Shown here: positions 38,589 to 48,543 of the stretch, in pieces
Numbering within the stretch: the first letter of the stretch is position 1
How the letters are laid out: each line of letters opens with the position of its first letter
Assembly: GCF_029542785.1 (NCBI RefSeq)
Contig: NC_083372.1
Span: 682,001 to 746,000, forward strand
DNA length: 64,000 nucleotides
Direction: 5' to 3'
DNA from: Malassezia japonica
Lineage: Eukaryota; Basidiomycota; Malasseziomycetes; Malasseziales; Malasseziaceae
The notes under the pieces: model-generated
The model's database searches: none
What the model was told of the DNA's origin: nothing
Seen by the model: the letters and a program-made list of their open reading frames with translations, nothing else
Position numbers and translations under genes: made by a program

Positions 38589-40681
38589 TTAGGTTGACGG
38601 CGCTGACGCTGCCGCGCTGGGCGTAAGTAGATCGCGTGCACGCGCCACCACCCGGCCCACGTCCTGCTGCACCCGCGCTTCGCACTGTTCAAGGGGGATC
38701 TGCACGGCCTGCGCCAAGACTCTGCGATCGTCGCTGGTGGGGGCGAGCGACAAAATTTGAAGCAGACTGCAGGCATTGCCCACCACCTGCGGCGGCATCG
38801 ATTCGAGCACATAGACCAGCGCCTCGACACCGGACGTAAAGGGCGCGTCCTGCCCGACATCCGTAGGCACAACGACGTGCACCGTGACACATCGCAGCGC
38901 GATTTCCGCAGCGGCTTTTGAAGTGCTGCTCGCCAAGGTCAGCGCAAGGAGGCTGTCGCTGACCAGCACCGCGTATTTTCGCCCAAAACGCAGCAGATCG
39001 ACCAGCGCGGAAAAGACGGGCTCGGTTTGCAGATCCGCCCGGGCCTTTTCAAGGGCCCCAGACAGCTCCTGCTCGGACGCTTGGGCGTCGGCCGCAAGGC
39101 GCGGCACGTCGTTCGCCCGCGCGGACCACAGCGTACGGATGAGCGAGACATAGATCCGAGCAATTTCTAACCGCAGCGAAACTTGGTCGGTGCGCATGCG
39201 GAGCGCCTCGAGCGCCTCGAGGGGTGACTCGGCGCTCGGCCAGGCGCCAAGCAGGCCGAGCGCGGCGAGCGGCACAGTCACCGAATTGGCCAGGTGCTTC
39301 AGCAGGCCGACAACGCCGTGCTGCAGCGGCTGGACCATGTCGCGCTCGCGCGACAAGAGGGGAAGGAGCAGCGGCACTACGCCCGCAGCGACGATCGGCG
39401 CCTTGTTCGGCACGGGAATCGCCAGGTTTTTCAAGAGGCCGACGGCCGCGTGCGCGAGGCGGATATTGTCGGCAGCAAGGTGGCGCACCACCCCATCTAG
39501 GAGGCCAGGCGTGCTTCCAAGCGCCTCAGTGCGCGGCGCTGCGTTAGTGGGTCGACGTACCATCTCGGGCCAAGTTGCCCAGCGCAAGCATCGCACACGA
39601 GGCGGTCGGTGCCTCGGACGAGTGCACCGCCACGACCAGGGCCTCAACGAACCAGCTGGGGGCGATCGATGCACCCTGCAACGGGCACAGCTTGTCGAGG
39701 TTTGCGTCCTCGGCCGCAGCAGCGACAATGACATGCGCAGCACCGGCAGGAAGCTGCGCCAGGACCGCCTCGGTGCGCTGCAGCTCCTCCTCCTCTAGCA
39801 GCCCTTTCCAATCGGAAGGGAGGCGCGGCGGGTGCGTCACAATCTGGACGAAGGTGCGCAGCGGCTCGTCGTCCGGCGTGACGACTGCCGATGCGAACGA
39901 GGGCGCGGCGCGTTCCAGCAGCACAGCGATACTCTCGAGCATGCTCAGCTCGTTTTCAGCGAGGTCTGCGGCGGTGGCAACCGTCTCTGGGGGAATCACC
40001 GCGTCAGACGCCGCATAGACCGCCTGCAGAGGGCGCAGGAGCGCCTTGACTGCGTCGGGCATCCATTCCTGGTCTACCTGCTCGTCATCCTCCTCGAGGA
40101 TATCGTGCACCAGCCGCAGTCCCCACTCTGCGGCCGTTGCGCCGAGTGTCTGGTGCTCGACCCACGTTTCCAGGTCGCCCGACTGGCGCATCCATGCGCC
40201 GAACACATAGAGTCCCGGGCACGTCGCAAGGGTGCACACTCTTGGCGGCACATGAGCCTCGCGCATCGCTTTCTTTGCAGGCGCATAGTCCATCTGAATA
40301 TTGAGCAGCGCGCCGAGCGCCGTGAGGGCCCTTTGACGGTCGGCCTGCGTCAGCGATGCGCTGGCTGCTGGCAATGCGCCCAGCACCGCCGGGACCGCGC
40401 CCAGCTCAAGGAGATGTTTGCGATTCGCCTCTGTATTAACCAAGCGACCTACCGTGGTCAATGCACAAGTTGGCGAGCACACGCAACGCCGCCGTCGACG
40501 TCGCGTGGTCGGTCAGTACTTCGACGCAGAGCGACGCCAGCTGCGTCTTGCCTAGCTCTGTGCGAAGCCTGCTACTCCGCAATTCATCTGCAATCGCGTC
40601 CAGTGCTGCCACAGGGCTCGCCTCGCGTTCGTGCACGCCGTATTCCTGCGCAAGCGCGACAAGGTCCGACGCTCCGGCCAT
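38589..40681 (-). CDS. SmgGDS/Rap1GDS1-like armadillo-repeat protein
   Basis: Exons complement(40453-40681, 39561-40430, 38589-39538), two 22-nt introns, give 682 residues of armadillo-type helices. The junction LCIDHEANRKHLLELGAVP and the segments ALTALGALLNIQMDYAPAKK and HAAVGLLKNLAIPVPNKAPI strongly resemble Rap1 GTPase-GDP dissociation stimulator (SmgGDS), a chaperone and exchange factor for polybasic Ras/Rho GTPases. The C-terminal half continues LVSDSLLALTLASSTSKAAA and NACSLLQILSLAPTSDDRR. The open frame starts at GTG; the first ATG (40681) overlaps an ATG of the opposite strand. Function in fungi is not established by this sequence. Confidence 0.85.
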
Positions 40682-40715
40682 GGTGGCGTACGTTTTTCTC
40701 CACCTCCACAACACG

Positions 40716-41180
40716 ATGGCAGCCGCTGCGGAGCAAGAGGCGCTGAAGCGCTTTTTTCAGGCGACGCAGTATGCGGTCGTCGGCGCGAGTGCGGACCGCA
40801 GCAAGTTTGGCAACAAGGTATTCCGCTGGTACCAGAACTACAATTTGCCCGTCACGCCCGTGCACCCCAAATCGTCGAGCATTGAAGGTGTGCCCGCCGT
40901 GAAAGAGCTGGGCGAGGTGATGGACTATGCCGCGAACCCTGTCGAGGCGCGTACGTCCGTGTCGGTGATCACGCCGCCTGCAATTACGCTCGACCTCCTT
41001 AAGGGCCACATGAGCGACGAGCGCATCGTTGCGTTCTGGCTGCAGCCTGGCGCGGCCGACGGTCCGGTGGTGCAGTGGATCCGGAGCCAGCCCGAGGAGG
41101 TGCAGGGTCGCATCGTCTACTCCGGCCCCTGCATTTTGGTGAGTGGCGAGCAGCTTGGTCGGCACAACGGGCGGTTATAG
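40716..41180 (+). CDS. CoA-binding Rossmann-fold protein (YccU-like)
   Basis: A 154-residue single exon. YAVVGASADRSKFGNKVF is the glycine-rich CoA-binding loop of this family. VTPVHPKSSSIEGVPAVKEL, VISVITPP-type (here TSVSVITPP) and IVAFWLQPGAAD follow in the usual order. It lacks the long additional domains of acyl-CoA synthetase/ligases, so it is a stand-alone CoA-binding domain whose role is unknown. The start could also be the in-frame ATG at 40680, inside the divergent SmgGDS-like start codon; 40716 (MAAAAEQEALKRFF) leaves a 34-bp gap and fits family length better. Confidence 0.88.
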   Translation: MAAAAEQEALKRFFQATQYAVVGASADRSKFGNKVFRWYQNYNLPVTPVHPKSSSIEGVPAVKELGEVMDYAANPVEARTSVSVITPPAITLDLLKGHMSDERIVAFWLQPGAADGPVVQWIRSQPEEVQGRIVYSGPCILVSGEQLGRHNGRL

Positions 41181-41195
41181 TCAATTACGTACATT

Positions 41196-42425
41196 CTACG
41201 ACTCATTCGCGACCCGGAGCGTGCCATTGTTACGCCACAGCTTGTTGCTCAGCTCCTGCTCCTCTGCCGAGTCCTGCATGTTGCTCTCAGAGCGCAGGAG
41301 CGAAGGGCGCGCGGGCGCTGCGGCCGCGCCCGGCTCCGGCGCCTCCTCCTCGGTGCTCTCCGTAAAGAGCTTCCGGGGCGGCAGCCACATGTAGGCCGAC
41401 GACGGCGACTGCAGGTCGGCCGCGTTGCTGTCCTTGCGCGAGAGCGAGTCCGTGTTCAGGCGGGGCAGCGACTCGCGCGCAGGCGCATTGGCGAGGGTCT
41501 GTGTGGAAATAGCCGGCGCAGCACTCGACGGAGGCGCAGTCGCAAACGTGTCGGCATCGGCGGCGTGCTGCTGCGCGCCCGAAGTGGTATCAATCTCGCC
41601 AAGCATCTCGGTGGGTGCGGCGGCGGCGTACGCGTCACTGGACGCTACAGGCACTTGCGTCGTGGGCACAGGTTCTTCTGCATCCATGTTTTCGTAGTGC
41701 GATACATGCACAGCCGGCGCGGCCAGATTGGTGTGTGTAGAGACGTCGGCGAGTGGCGCCTCGTCCTGGAACTGGCTCATCTGGCGCGCGGCCGGGCCCG
41801 GCTGGAAATCGGGCCAGGCCACCGGGTCGTGCTGCGTCGAGTCGCGCGGCGTCTTTTGCATGCTGGGCCGCACACCCATCTCCATATCGTCGTAGTGGTG
41901 GTGCACCGGCGAGGCAAAGTAAGGGTCGCTGCCGGCGCCGCCCAGCGAGGGCTGGCCGCTGTTGGATGCGTGCATCGCCATCCCGCCCGGGCTCCACGGC
42001 TCGTCGATAGCCTGCGCAGGGCGCATGCGCGTACGGCGGTCGACGCCACCGCCGCCGATGCCCGCCTCGGCGTAGGCCGAGTCCAGGGCGCGTGTCGCGC
42101 GCTGGTTGCGCATGCGACGCAGCAAGAGATAGGCGAGCAGGACGAGCAGGAGAAGTCCGACAACACCGCCCACGACGCCACCCGCGACCGGTCCGGCCGG
42201 CGTGTGCTTCTGCTCCTCAACCGGGGGCATTGGCGTGGGCGACGGGGCCGGCGCGGTGGACGTCACCTGCTGGGTGATGACCACTTCCGAGCCCGGCCGG
42301 GACTTGGTCGTGGTCTGGCCCGCGGTCACGACCGATACTGATTGCTGGCGCCGGATGAACTGGGACGTGTTTGGCGTGGCATACGCTCTCGCAGACAACC
42401 CCTCTCTACGCGCTCTCGGCTCCAT
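41196..42425 (-). CDS. Single-pass membrane protein with Thr/Pro-rich outer part
   Basis: A single exon of 409 residues. A short Ser/Thr/Pro-rich N-terminus (VTSTAPAPSPTPMPPVEE) precedes a Gly/Val/Leu membrane span (GGVVGGVVGLLLLVLLAYLLL), then RRMRNQR as a stop-transfer signal and a long cytosolic tail with Ser-rich patches (RLNTDSLSRKDSNAADL). The layout resembles fungal wall-stress or mucin-like sensors, but no cysteine-rich head domain is present and I see no cleavable signal peptide. The open frame extends upstream from TTG; the first ATG is at 42425. It is convergent with the CoA-binding gene (15 bp between stops). Function unknown. Confidence 0.78.
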   Translation of the reverse strand: MEPRARREGLSARAYATPNTSQFIRRQQSVSVVTAGQTTTKSRPGSEVVITQQVTSTAPAPSPTPMPPVEEQKHTPAGPVAGGVVGGVVGLLLLVLLAYLLLRRMRNQRATRALDSAYAEAGIGGGGVDRRTRMRPAQAIDEPWSPGGMAMHASNSGQPSLGGAGSDPYFASPVHHHYDDMEMGVRPSMQKTPRDSTQHDPVAWPDFQPGPAARQMSQFQDEAPLADVSTHTNLAAPAVHVSHYENMDAEEPVPTTQVPVASSDAYAAAAPTEMLGEIDTTSGAQQHAADADTFATAPPSSAAPAISTQTLANAPARESLPRLNTDSLSRKDSNAADLQSPSSAYMWLPPRKLFTESTEEEAPEPGAAAAPARPSLLRSESNMQDSAEEQELSNKLWRNNGTLRVANES

Positions 42426-42609
42426 CGTGAGGGAAGACACATTGAGCGTCGGCGTGGCCCTTAATTGGCGCGTCAGCCTGCATCGCCCGATCGGCCTCGT
42501 GCGGCGAAAATCGGCAGGCGGCTTGGCAGGCAAGGAGCATGCAGCTGCGCGGAGTTGCGCCGGACAAACGGGGTTCGCGCGTCGTGGATTCGTGACAGAT
42601 CTATCGTAG

Positions 42610-43929
42610 CTACGTAGCCTTCCCTGGCGAGCTCGGAATATCTGGCAAGCTCGTCATGCTGTGGCTTTTCTGGTGGCGGCGCAAGTTGGAGTGCACGCTG
42701 AAGCACCGGCCGCATCCAGGGCGGTCACAGCGATAAGGCTTCTCTCCTGTGTGAGAGTGGATGTGTGTGCGCAGACTTGATGGGCGAGAGAAGCGTTTAC
42801 CGCACCAGCTGCATTCGAACTTGCCGCTTCCGTTGGTCGTCGCGGCGCCGGCGCCGCGGGGCTTGTTCCATTTTGGGGTGACGGGTGGGGTGGGGCCGCG
42901 GTGCCCCTCGGGGCTGGGGCCGCCCGTTATCGACTCCTTCTGCTCGGGCGACTCACTGAGCGAGTGTGCTGAGCCCATGCTGGGAAGCGACGTGCCGGGC
43001 GCGCCATCGACCAGCGGCGGCGCGTCGAGCATAGAGGCCACAGACATAGCGGAGCTAGGCTCGTCCAGACGAAGGGGAAGTTCCCCAACCTCGGGTCCGG
43101 GCGTACGGGGGCATCCTTCCGATGCTGAAATAGAGTAGGAGGAGTGGCTGCGCGACATGGGCCGCGGGGGGGGATCGCTGTGGGGATGCTCGACCGAACC
43201 ATTGAGATCGGTCGGCGGAAAATAGCCCCCCAGAGGTTCCGAGTGCGGCGCTTTCATCGCCGCGGCAGGCTCGTACCTCGAATCAATGATCCGCGACTCA
43301 CGCATATCCGCCCGCGGAAAGGTGTAAGTCGCAAATTTCGTACGTTCCGTACGCAGGGTCTTGAGCGGCATCATGCCGAGCGGCGGCTTCCCGTGCACAA
43401 AGCGATCCGCGCTTGAAGTGCGCACCATAAAGGGAGGCGGCGGCATCTCGATCTCGGTCTGCATCTCCCACGAGCGGCGCTTGCGGCGGTTCGCTGCATC
43501 TTCAAGCAGCGGCGGCTCGCCTTGCTCGTCTTCCATACGCAGGCGATGCAGGATCGCCGGTAGCGCCGCACACGCCGATCCCGGCGAGTGCGACAGGGGA
43601 GGGAGACTGATCGATTCAGAGCGGGAGACATGGCCATGGCCACCTAGACCCCGCTGGCCCCCGTGGGGCGGTGCAGCGCCGTGCGGCGACATCGCCGCCA
43701 TCGGCTCTGCGGTGATCCGCGGCGCCGACGAGGAGAGGGAATAGGGCGACGGGGAGACATCCGAGTGGTGATCTCGGGCGAGGTACGTGTCTGGAGACGA
43801 CGGAAGGATGCCTACGCCGAACAAGTCGCGGATTCCAGGGAGTTCATTACGGTGAGATGGTGTGCGTGAGTAGCGTCCGCTCGGTGAGGACGTGACCCGC
43901 CGGTGACGGGAAGCATGATCCACAGGCAT
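42610..43929 (-). CDS. C2H2 zinc-finger transcription factor
   Basis: A single exon of 439 residues. Two tandem fingers lie at the C-terminus (about 372-427): FECSWCGKRFSRPSSLRTH with HIHSH, the TGEKPY linker, then YRCDRPGCGRCFSVHSNLRR with HQKSH. The remaining 370 residues are Ser/Pro-rich with a conserved-looking patch, NELPGIRDLFGVGIL, and a central segment KRRSWEMQTEIEMPPPPFMV. It is probably a sequence-specific DNA-binding regulator; targets are unknown. The ATG at 43929 is the first in frame. Confidence 0.88.
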   Translation of the reverse strand: MPVDHASRHRRVTSSPSGRYSRTPSHRNELPGIRDLFGVGILPSSPDTYLARDHHSDVSPSPYSLSSSAPRITAEPMAAMSPHGAAPPHGGQRGLGGHGHVSRSESISLPPLSHSPGSACAALPAILHRLRMEDEQGEPPLLEDAANRRKRRSWEMQTEIEMPPPPFMVRTSSADRFVHGKPPLGMMPLKTLRTERTKFATYTFPRADMRESRIIDSRYEPAAAMKAPHSEPLGGYFPPTDLNGSVEHPHSDPPPRPMSRSHSSYSISASEGCPRTPGPEVGELPLRLDEPSSAMSVASMLDAPPLVDGAPGTSLPSMGSAHSLSESPEQKESITGGPSPEGHRGPTPPVTPKWNKPRGAGAATTNGSGKFECSWCGKRFSRPSSLRTHIHSHTGEKPYRCDRPGCGRCFSVHSNLRRHQKSHSMTSLPDIPSSPGKAT

Positions 43930-44254
43930 CTTAGTGCTGCTTCACAAACATCGCCTGTGGATGTGCGGAAAGAGATGTGCAACGCAAAATACACCGACAA
44001 TCACCCCCGCGCAGGATTCGGTGGCAAGGGCGCCACTCGCTGCACAGCACGCGGAATTATGATGCGCCGCGCCCCCCCGCGCCACAGCCCAGCGGGCGCC
44101 GCCCTAATTTGGTCCGTGCGCAAAAAACGCGCAGTGCGACTGGGTTATTTCTGGCGGGGTCCGAGGTGCATGCAGATCGGCATGCAAGGCACTATTCGAG
44201 CCAACCGGCGTTTCAAGTTTTACACAGGGAGCACAAGCCTGCGCGGAACACGAA
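43930..44254. other. Intergenic region between NAD kinase and the C2H2 gene
   Basis: This 325-bp stretch holds the 3' end of the NAD kinase gene and the promoter of the C2H2 gene, both on the minus strand. I see no supported gene, RNA or repeat. Confidence 0.6.
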
Positions 44255-46399
44255 CTACGGTGCGTCGGACTCCTCCGAGTCGTCCGTGTCGTCATGGCCG
44301 TACACCACAATCGCCTGCGGACACTGACTGTCGGAAGAATGCGTAGGGGCCATTGCCACATCGGGGGAGGGCTGCGCCTTGGTGTCCCCCGATTTTAGGG
44401 CATCCTGTAGACGGAAATCGACCGCCGCCAAATGGCGCCGGCTAAGCGGACTCGGGGCGTGAGGGGGTCCCGCGGAACCAAAACGGTCAGGCGTAAAAGC
44501 ATCCGGAGGCAGCGATGCGGGGGTTTCTGCGACTTTGCTGGTCGACGATGACATGCTCGTCATGGGCTGCACCGCCGACATGAACTCGCGCTGGATCGCG
44601 GAGTTGGACGTCGGCGTGGCGCCGGACGCCAGCGACTGATCCCACGTATTCACGCGCGATCCCGTCGTCGAGTGGTCGTCAATATCAAAATCCTCCGGCA
44701 CGTCGTTCTCGCTGTCGCTGCTGGAGGAGGGCGACGGGGACCGCCGGTCGTCTTCCTCGGCGACCGGTATGCGGTCGACGCTCTGCCGCGGCGCCGACGC
44801 CTTGTTCTCGGCACCGCGCGCTGCGGGCACGTTCTCCTCGACCATCACGAAACTCTTTTGCTTTTGACGCTGGTTCCAGTTGAGCGTGCGCGAAACCGAG
44901 TCGAACCACGGACTCGGCTGGTCCTCGGGCATGACCGTGGGGAAGGGGTAGGGCGACGCAGTGACCTTGATGTGGTCGCCGCGCTGGATCTCGATGCGCC
45001 CCCGGCCGTCGAACGACGCCCATGCGTTGCTCCGGGAGTGGTAGGGCACAGAAATACGCAGCTCCATGCTGTCCGGCAGCAGCATCGGCCGGAAGGATAG
45101 CGTGTGGGGACAGATGGGGGTGATCAGAATCGCAGGGATTTCGGGGTGGACCAACGAGCCGCCCGCAGAAAGGGAATAGGCGGTGGACCCGGTGGGTGTA
45201 GAGATACACAGACCGTCGGCCTGCGAGGTCGTGAGGTGGTTGTTGTCCGCAAACACCTCGAGCATGCTCACAAACGGACTCGGCCCACGGTCCACGACGA
45301 GGTCGTTGAGAATCTCAAACGTCTCGACCGGGCGCGTGCCAAAGCAGTGGACCACTTTGTCCTTGTGCGGCCGCGTGTTGGACGTGTCGGCCGGCCCCTC
45401 GCGCGCGGTCGGCGCGACTTCAATTGCGTGCCAGCCGTCCTCTTCAATGTTGCGCATAATAATCTCGCCCGTGTCGCGCGACTTGATCGCCTTGCGGCGG
45501 TACCGGCTCGCACCGGGGTCGCTCGGGGGGATGGCACGCTGGGTCAGTTGGGCAACGTACATAAACCGTAGCGCGGAAGCGCATACGCATATTCAGCCGC
45601 ACGCCATTCTGCACGGCGGATCCCAGCGAGGTCTTGTACTCGTCAAAGTTGAACGGCGTCAAAAAGCCCAGCGACCCGAGCGAGAAGGGGATCACGGGCG
45701 GGACGTTGGTCTGAAAGAGCCACGAACAAAAGAGAACCGTGCCGTCGCCGCCGAGCTGCATAAGTCGCACAACGTACCGTCACCACAAAGTCGAACAGGT
45801 GCGGCGCAGAGCAGCACAGGTCTGCGGTCCAGTACCGCAGCTGCCCTTCGCCGGCCATATTGCGCCCCTCGGGCATGCGCCGCTGCGGCCTAATCGGCTC
45901 AAAGATCTCGGGGTGCTCGGCCTGCATGCGTGCGACGTCGAAGCGCTTCGAGTGCCGCAGCTGCGCGTCGACATACACAATCAATCCCCGGTCGTTGTTT
46001 TCACGCGGTATCGTCATGAGCCAGATCGCCATCTCGCGCGTCAGGCTCACCAAATGGTTGTCGCGCGCTTTGGTAATGATCAATACGCTCTCGACATTCG
46101 AATGGACACGCGCACGCACTGTGTCAGAAAAACGACGTACCGAGTTGCTTGCTCATCTCGCGCACACCCACCGCCGTCTGGGCAAGCTGGTTGGTAATGC
46201 TCCGCAGGCGCCCGTCGGACGCCGCCGCTTCCTCGTCGAGCTGCTGCTCGGCGCTCGAAGCGGCGCTCTCGCCATCCTGCTGCGTGATCTCAGGCTTGCT
46301 CAAGTGGAACGACTGCCGGCTGCGTTCGTACACGCCATTCAGCGAAGGAGGCTGCTGCGGAGTGTACTCCGCATCCTCGTCCGGCTGGGCCGCCGACAT
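44255..46399 (-). CDS. NAD kinase with long disordered C-terminal extension
   Basis: NAD kinase phosphorylates NAD(H) to NADP(H). Four exons, complement(46141-46399, 45778-46118, 45561-45755, 44255-45538), with three 22-nt introns, give 692 residues. The joined sequence shows RARVHSNVESVLIITKARDN, then T-LGGDGTVLFCSWLFQ (the GGDG motif is formed across an intron, about residues 202-205), IPFSLGSLGFLTPF, and QADGLCISTPTGSTAYSLSAGG, the second catalytic signature. The final 200 residues are Ser/Asp-rich and low complexity. The first ATG is 46399; the open frame extends to a TTG upstream. It is divergent from HRD1 by 85 bp. Equivalent to the yeast Utr1/Yef1/Pos5 family. Confidence 0.93.
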
Positions 46400-46484
46400 G
46401 CTCGCACGATCGTTCGAGGAGGCCCGATGTGGGGAAATATGCAATTATGTGCGCACGAGACACCGTGTCCTAGCGATTGCCACG

Positions 46485-48482
46485 ATGCCTCGGGCGGTCC
46501 ATGCGTCGGCGCTGGTGAGCGCGCCGGTGCTTGCGTGCTATGGGACGGCAAGCACGGTTGCGCTCGCCGCTGTGCTTCTCAAGGCGGGCCTCGAGCAGCC
46601 CGACTACTTTGCCGCGGCGGCGTGGATTACGAACAGCAACGGATGCTTCCTAGTGCTGCTCAACTTTGTCGGTTTCGTGCTGCTGCTCTCTGGCCGCATC
46701 ACGCAGCTCATTCTGCTGGGGCCGCTCCGGCGGAGTGAGTCGGAGCGGTTCGCCGAGCAGCTGTGGTACCAGCTCTTTGACATGTCCTTTACCCTGACCA
46801 TGTTTCCGATCGACTTTGACCTGCGCTACGTCTTGCTGGCTGCGGTGCTCAAATTTACCCAGCTGTTCCACAACCTGTGTGGGATACGCATCGAGCACAT
46901 GGGGCAAGTGCCGGTCCTCCCGCCGGCCTTTCACACGCGCATGGTTGCCTTGCTTGCGTGGCTCGGCGCGACGGACGTCGCCCTCTGCACACTCACCCTT
47001 CTCATCACGGCGCAGCACTTTGGGCCGGGCAGCTTTATGGTGTACATGTCGTCCATCTCGGTGCTTGCGCTGATCGACTGCTGCGCGCTCGTGGCCAAGT
47101 ACGCATGCGAGTGCTACGAGCTGCGCCAGGACGAGCCGTGGCACGCCAAGAGCCGCTACCTCTTTTTTATCGACTTGTTCTCGGACCTGCTCAAGTTTAT
47201 TACCTATCCGCTGTGCTACGGCCTGTTTATCTACTTTGGCGCGAAGCGCGCCACCTTCTTCCTGCCGTTCAGCGCGGTGCGCGACTTTGGGTTCCTGGGC
47301 TTTTCGCTGTTCAAAAAGGTGCGCGAGCTGATGCGCTTCCGCGCAGCGACGCGCGACATGGAGACGCGGTACCCGACACTCTCGCAAGAAGAAGTGCAGG
47401 CACTGCAGGACCCGACGTGCATCATCTGCCGGGAGGAGCTGGTCGTCGTCGAGACGACCACCGACGACAACAATGTCCCCAAGAAGCTCGTGTGCGGACA
47501 CGCATTCCACTTCCGCTGCCTGCACTCGTGGCTCGAGCGGCAGCAGAGCTGCCCGACGTGCCGCCGAAATGTGCTCGAAGACCCGCGCGAGGAGCCGCAC
47601 GGCACGCAGGGCGAGCACGCGCACGCGGGCGCCGCTCCGGCGCAGGACGAGGGGGCAGGCGAGCCGGCAGACGCGCCGCAGCGCGGCCCAGCTACGCTGC
47701 AAGGGCTCCTGACCCGTTTTCCAGCTGCGCCAGGACCTGCGGCCGGTCAGGCGCCGAGGAACGAGGCACTGTTTGCGTCGCCCAGCGCTGCGGCGCGTGC
47801 TATGCTCGACTCGCCGCACCTGGATCCCCGGACGGTCGATGGGCACGCGCCGGCTGCCGGTCCTAGTAGGACGGTGACTGCCGAAACGGATTCGGACGGT
47901 GTGGCACCCCAAAGTGGTGCGGCTGACACAGCGGATCCATCGAGGCCTCCGGAAGACGCACGCGAGGCGGTGCGCCGTGCCACACTTGCGCGTTTTGGAA
48001 CGCTTTCCAAAAAGGATGTGGCTCCTGCGGCCGACGTGCCTACACCGAGTCGGGCCCCCGACCTTGCGGCGCCCACCGTACCTGCATGTGAACCGATCAC
48101 TTTGGATGCGTCGCACACGGCGCCTGTCGAACAGGGTCCTGCCGAGCAGGTCGATCATGGATCCGCTGCGCCCGCGGCGCCTGCTACTGCCTCCGCCGCG
48201 CCCGCGGCTGGGGCTGCCGGTGCACCCCCGGCGGCGCCGATGCTGATTCCCTTGTTCGACCCGGCAACCGTCCCCAACTTTGCTCCGACACACACGGCGC
48301 ATGCGCTTCCGGGCTGGGTAGGCACCTCCCCTCCTGCGTCTGCGTCTCACGATACCCAACTGCACGAGCAGCTGCGGCTCTTGCAAGAGTCGCAAATCCA
48401 GATGCAGCAATCCATCGCGCGGCTGGCCGATGCGCTACAGTCTTCTGACAAAGGCAAAGCACGCACTAGCGAGGAGACATAG
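46485..48482 (+). CDS. HRD1: ER-associated degradation E3 ubiquitin ligase Hrd1 (synoviolin)
   Basis: Hrd1 is the membrane RING ligase and retrotranslocation channel of ERAD. A single exon of 665 residues. The N-terminal half has several membrane spans (CFLVLLNFVGFVLLLSG, FMVYMSSISVLALIDCCALV, KFITYPLCYGLFIYFGA). A RING-H2 follows at about 312-365: DPTCIICREELVVVET, CGHAFHFRCLHSWLERQQ and CPTCRRNV. The VPKKLVCGHAFH spacing is typical of Hrd1. The C-terminal 280 residues are Ala/Pro/Asp-rich with a final helix (LQESQIQMQQSIARLADALQ) that may bind a partner. The start MPRAVHASALVSAPVL was chosen because the hydrophobic spans begin there. Confidence 0.93.
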   Translation: MPRAVHASALVSAPVLACYGTASTVALAAVLLKAGLEQPDYFAAAAWITNSNGCFLVLLNFVGFVLLLSGRITQLILLGPLRRSESERFAEQLWYQLFDMSFTLTMFPIDFDLRYVLLAAVLKFTQLFHNLCGIRIEHMGQVPVLPPAFHTRMVALLAWLGATDVALCTLTLLITAQHFGPGSFMVYMSSISVLALIDCCALVAKYACECYELRQDEPWHAKSRYLFFIDLFSDLLKFITYPLCYGLFIYFGAKRATFFLPFSAVRDFGFLGFSLFKKVRELMRFRAATRDMETRYPTLSQEEVQALQDPTCIICREELVVVETTTDDNNVPKKLVCGHAFHFRCLHSWLERQQSCPTCRRNVLEDPREEPHGTQGEHAHAGAAPAQDEGAGEPADAPQRGPATLQGLLTRFPAAPGPAAGQAPRNEALFASPSAAARAMLDSPHLDPRTVDGHAPAAGPSRTVTAETDSDGVAPQSGAADTADPSRPPEDAREAVRRATLARFGTLSKKDVAPAADVPTPSRAPDLAAPTVPACEPITLDASHTAPVEQGPAEQVDHGSAAPAAPATASAAPAAGAAGAPPAAPMLIPLFDPATVPNFAPTHTAHALPGWVGTSPPASASHDTQLHEQLRLLQESQIQMQQSIARLADALQSSDKGKARTSEET

Positions 48483-48543
48483 TACATTTTATGGAATTCC
48501 CTATTCCGCGCGGAGTTTTGGTATGGTGCGCAGCGCCGAGCGT

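Noticed and set aside
46650..48410. A 586-codon minus-strand frame opposite HRD1
   Set aside because: Antisense shadow of the Hrd1 membrane and RING region.
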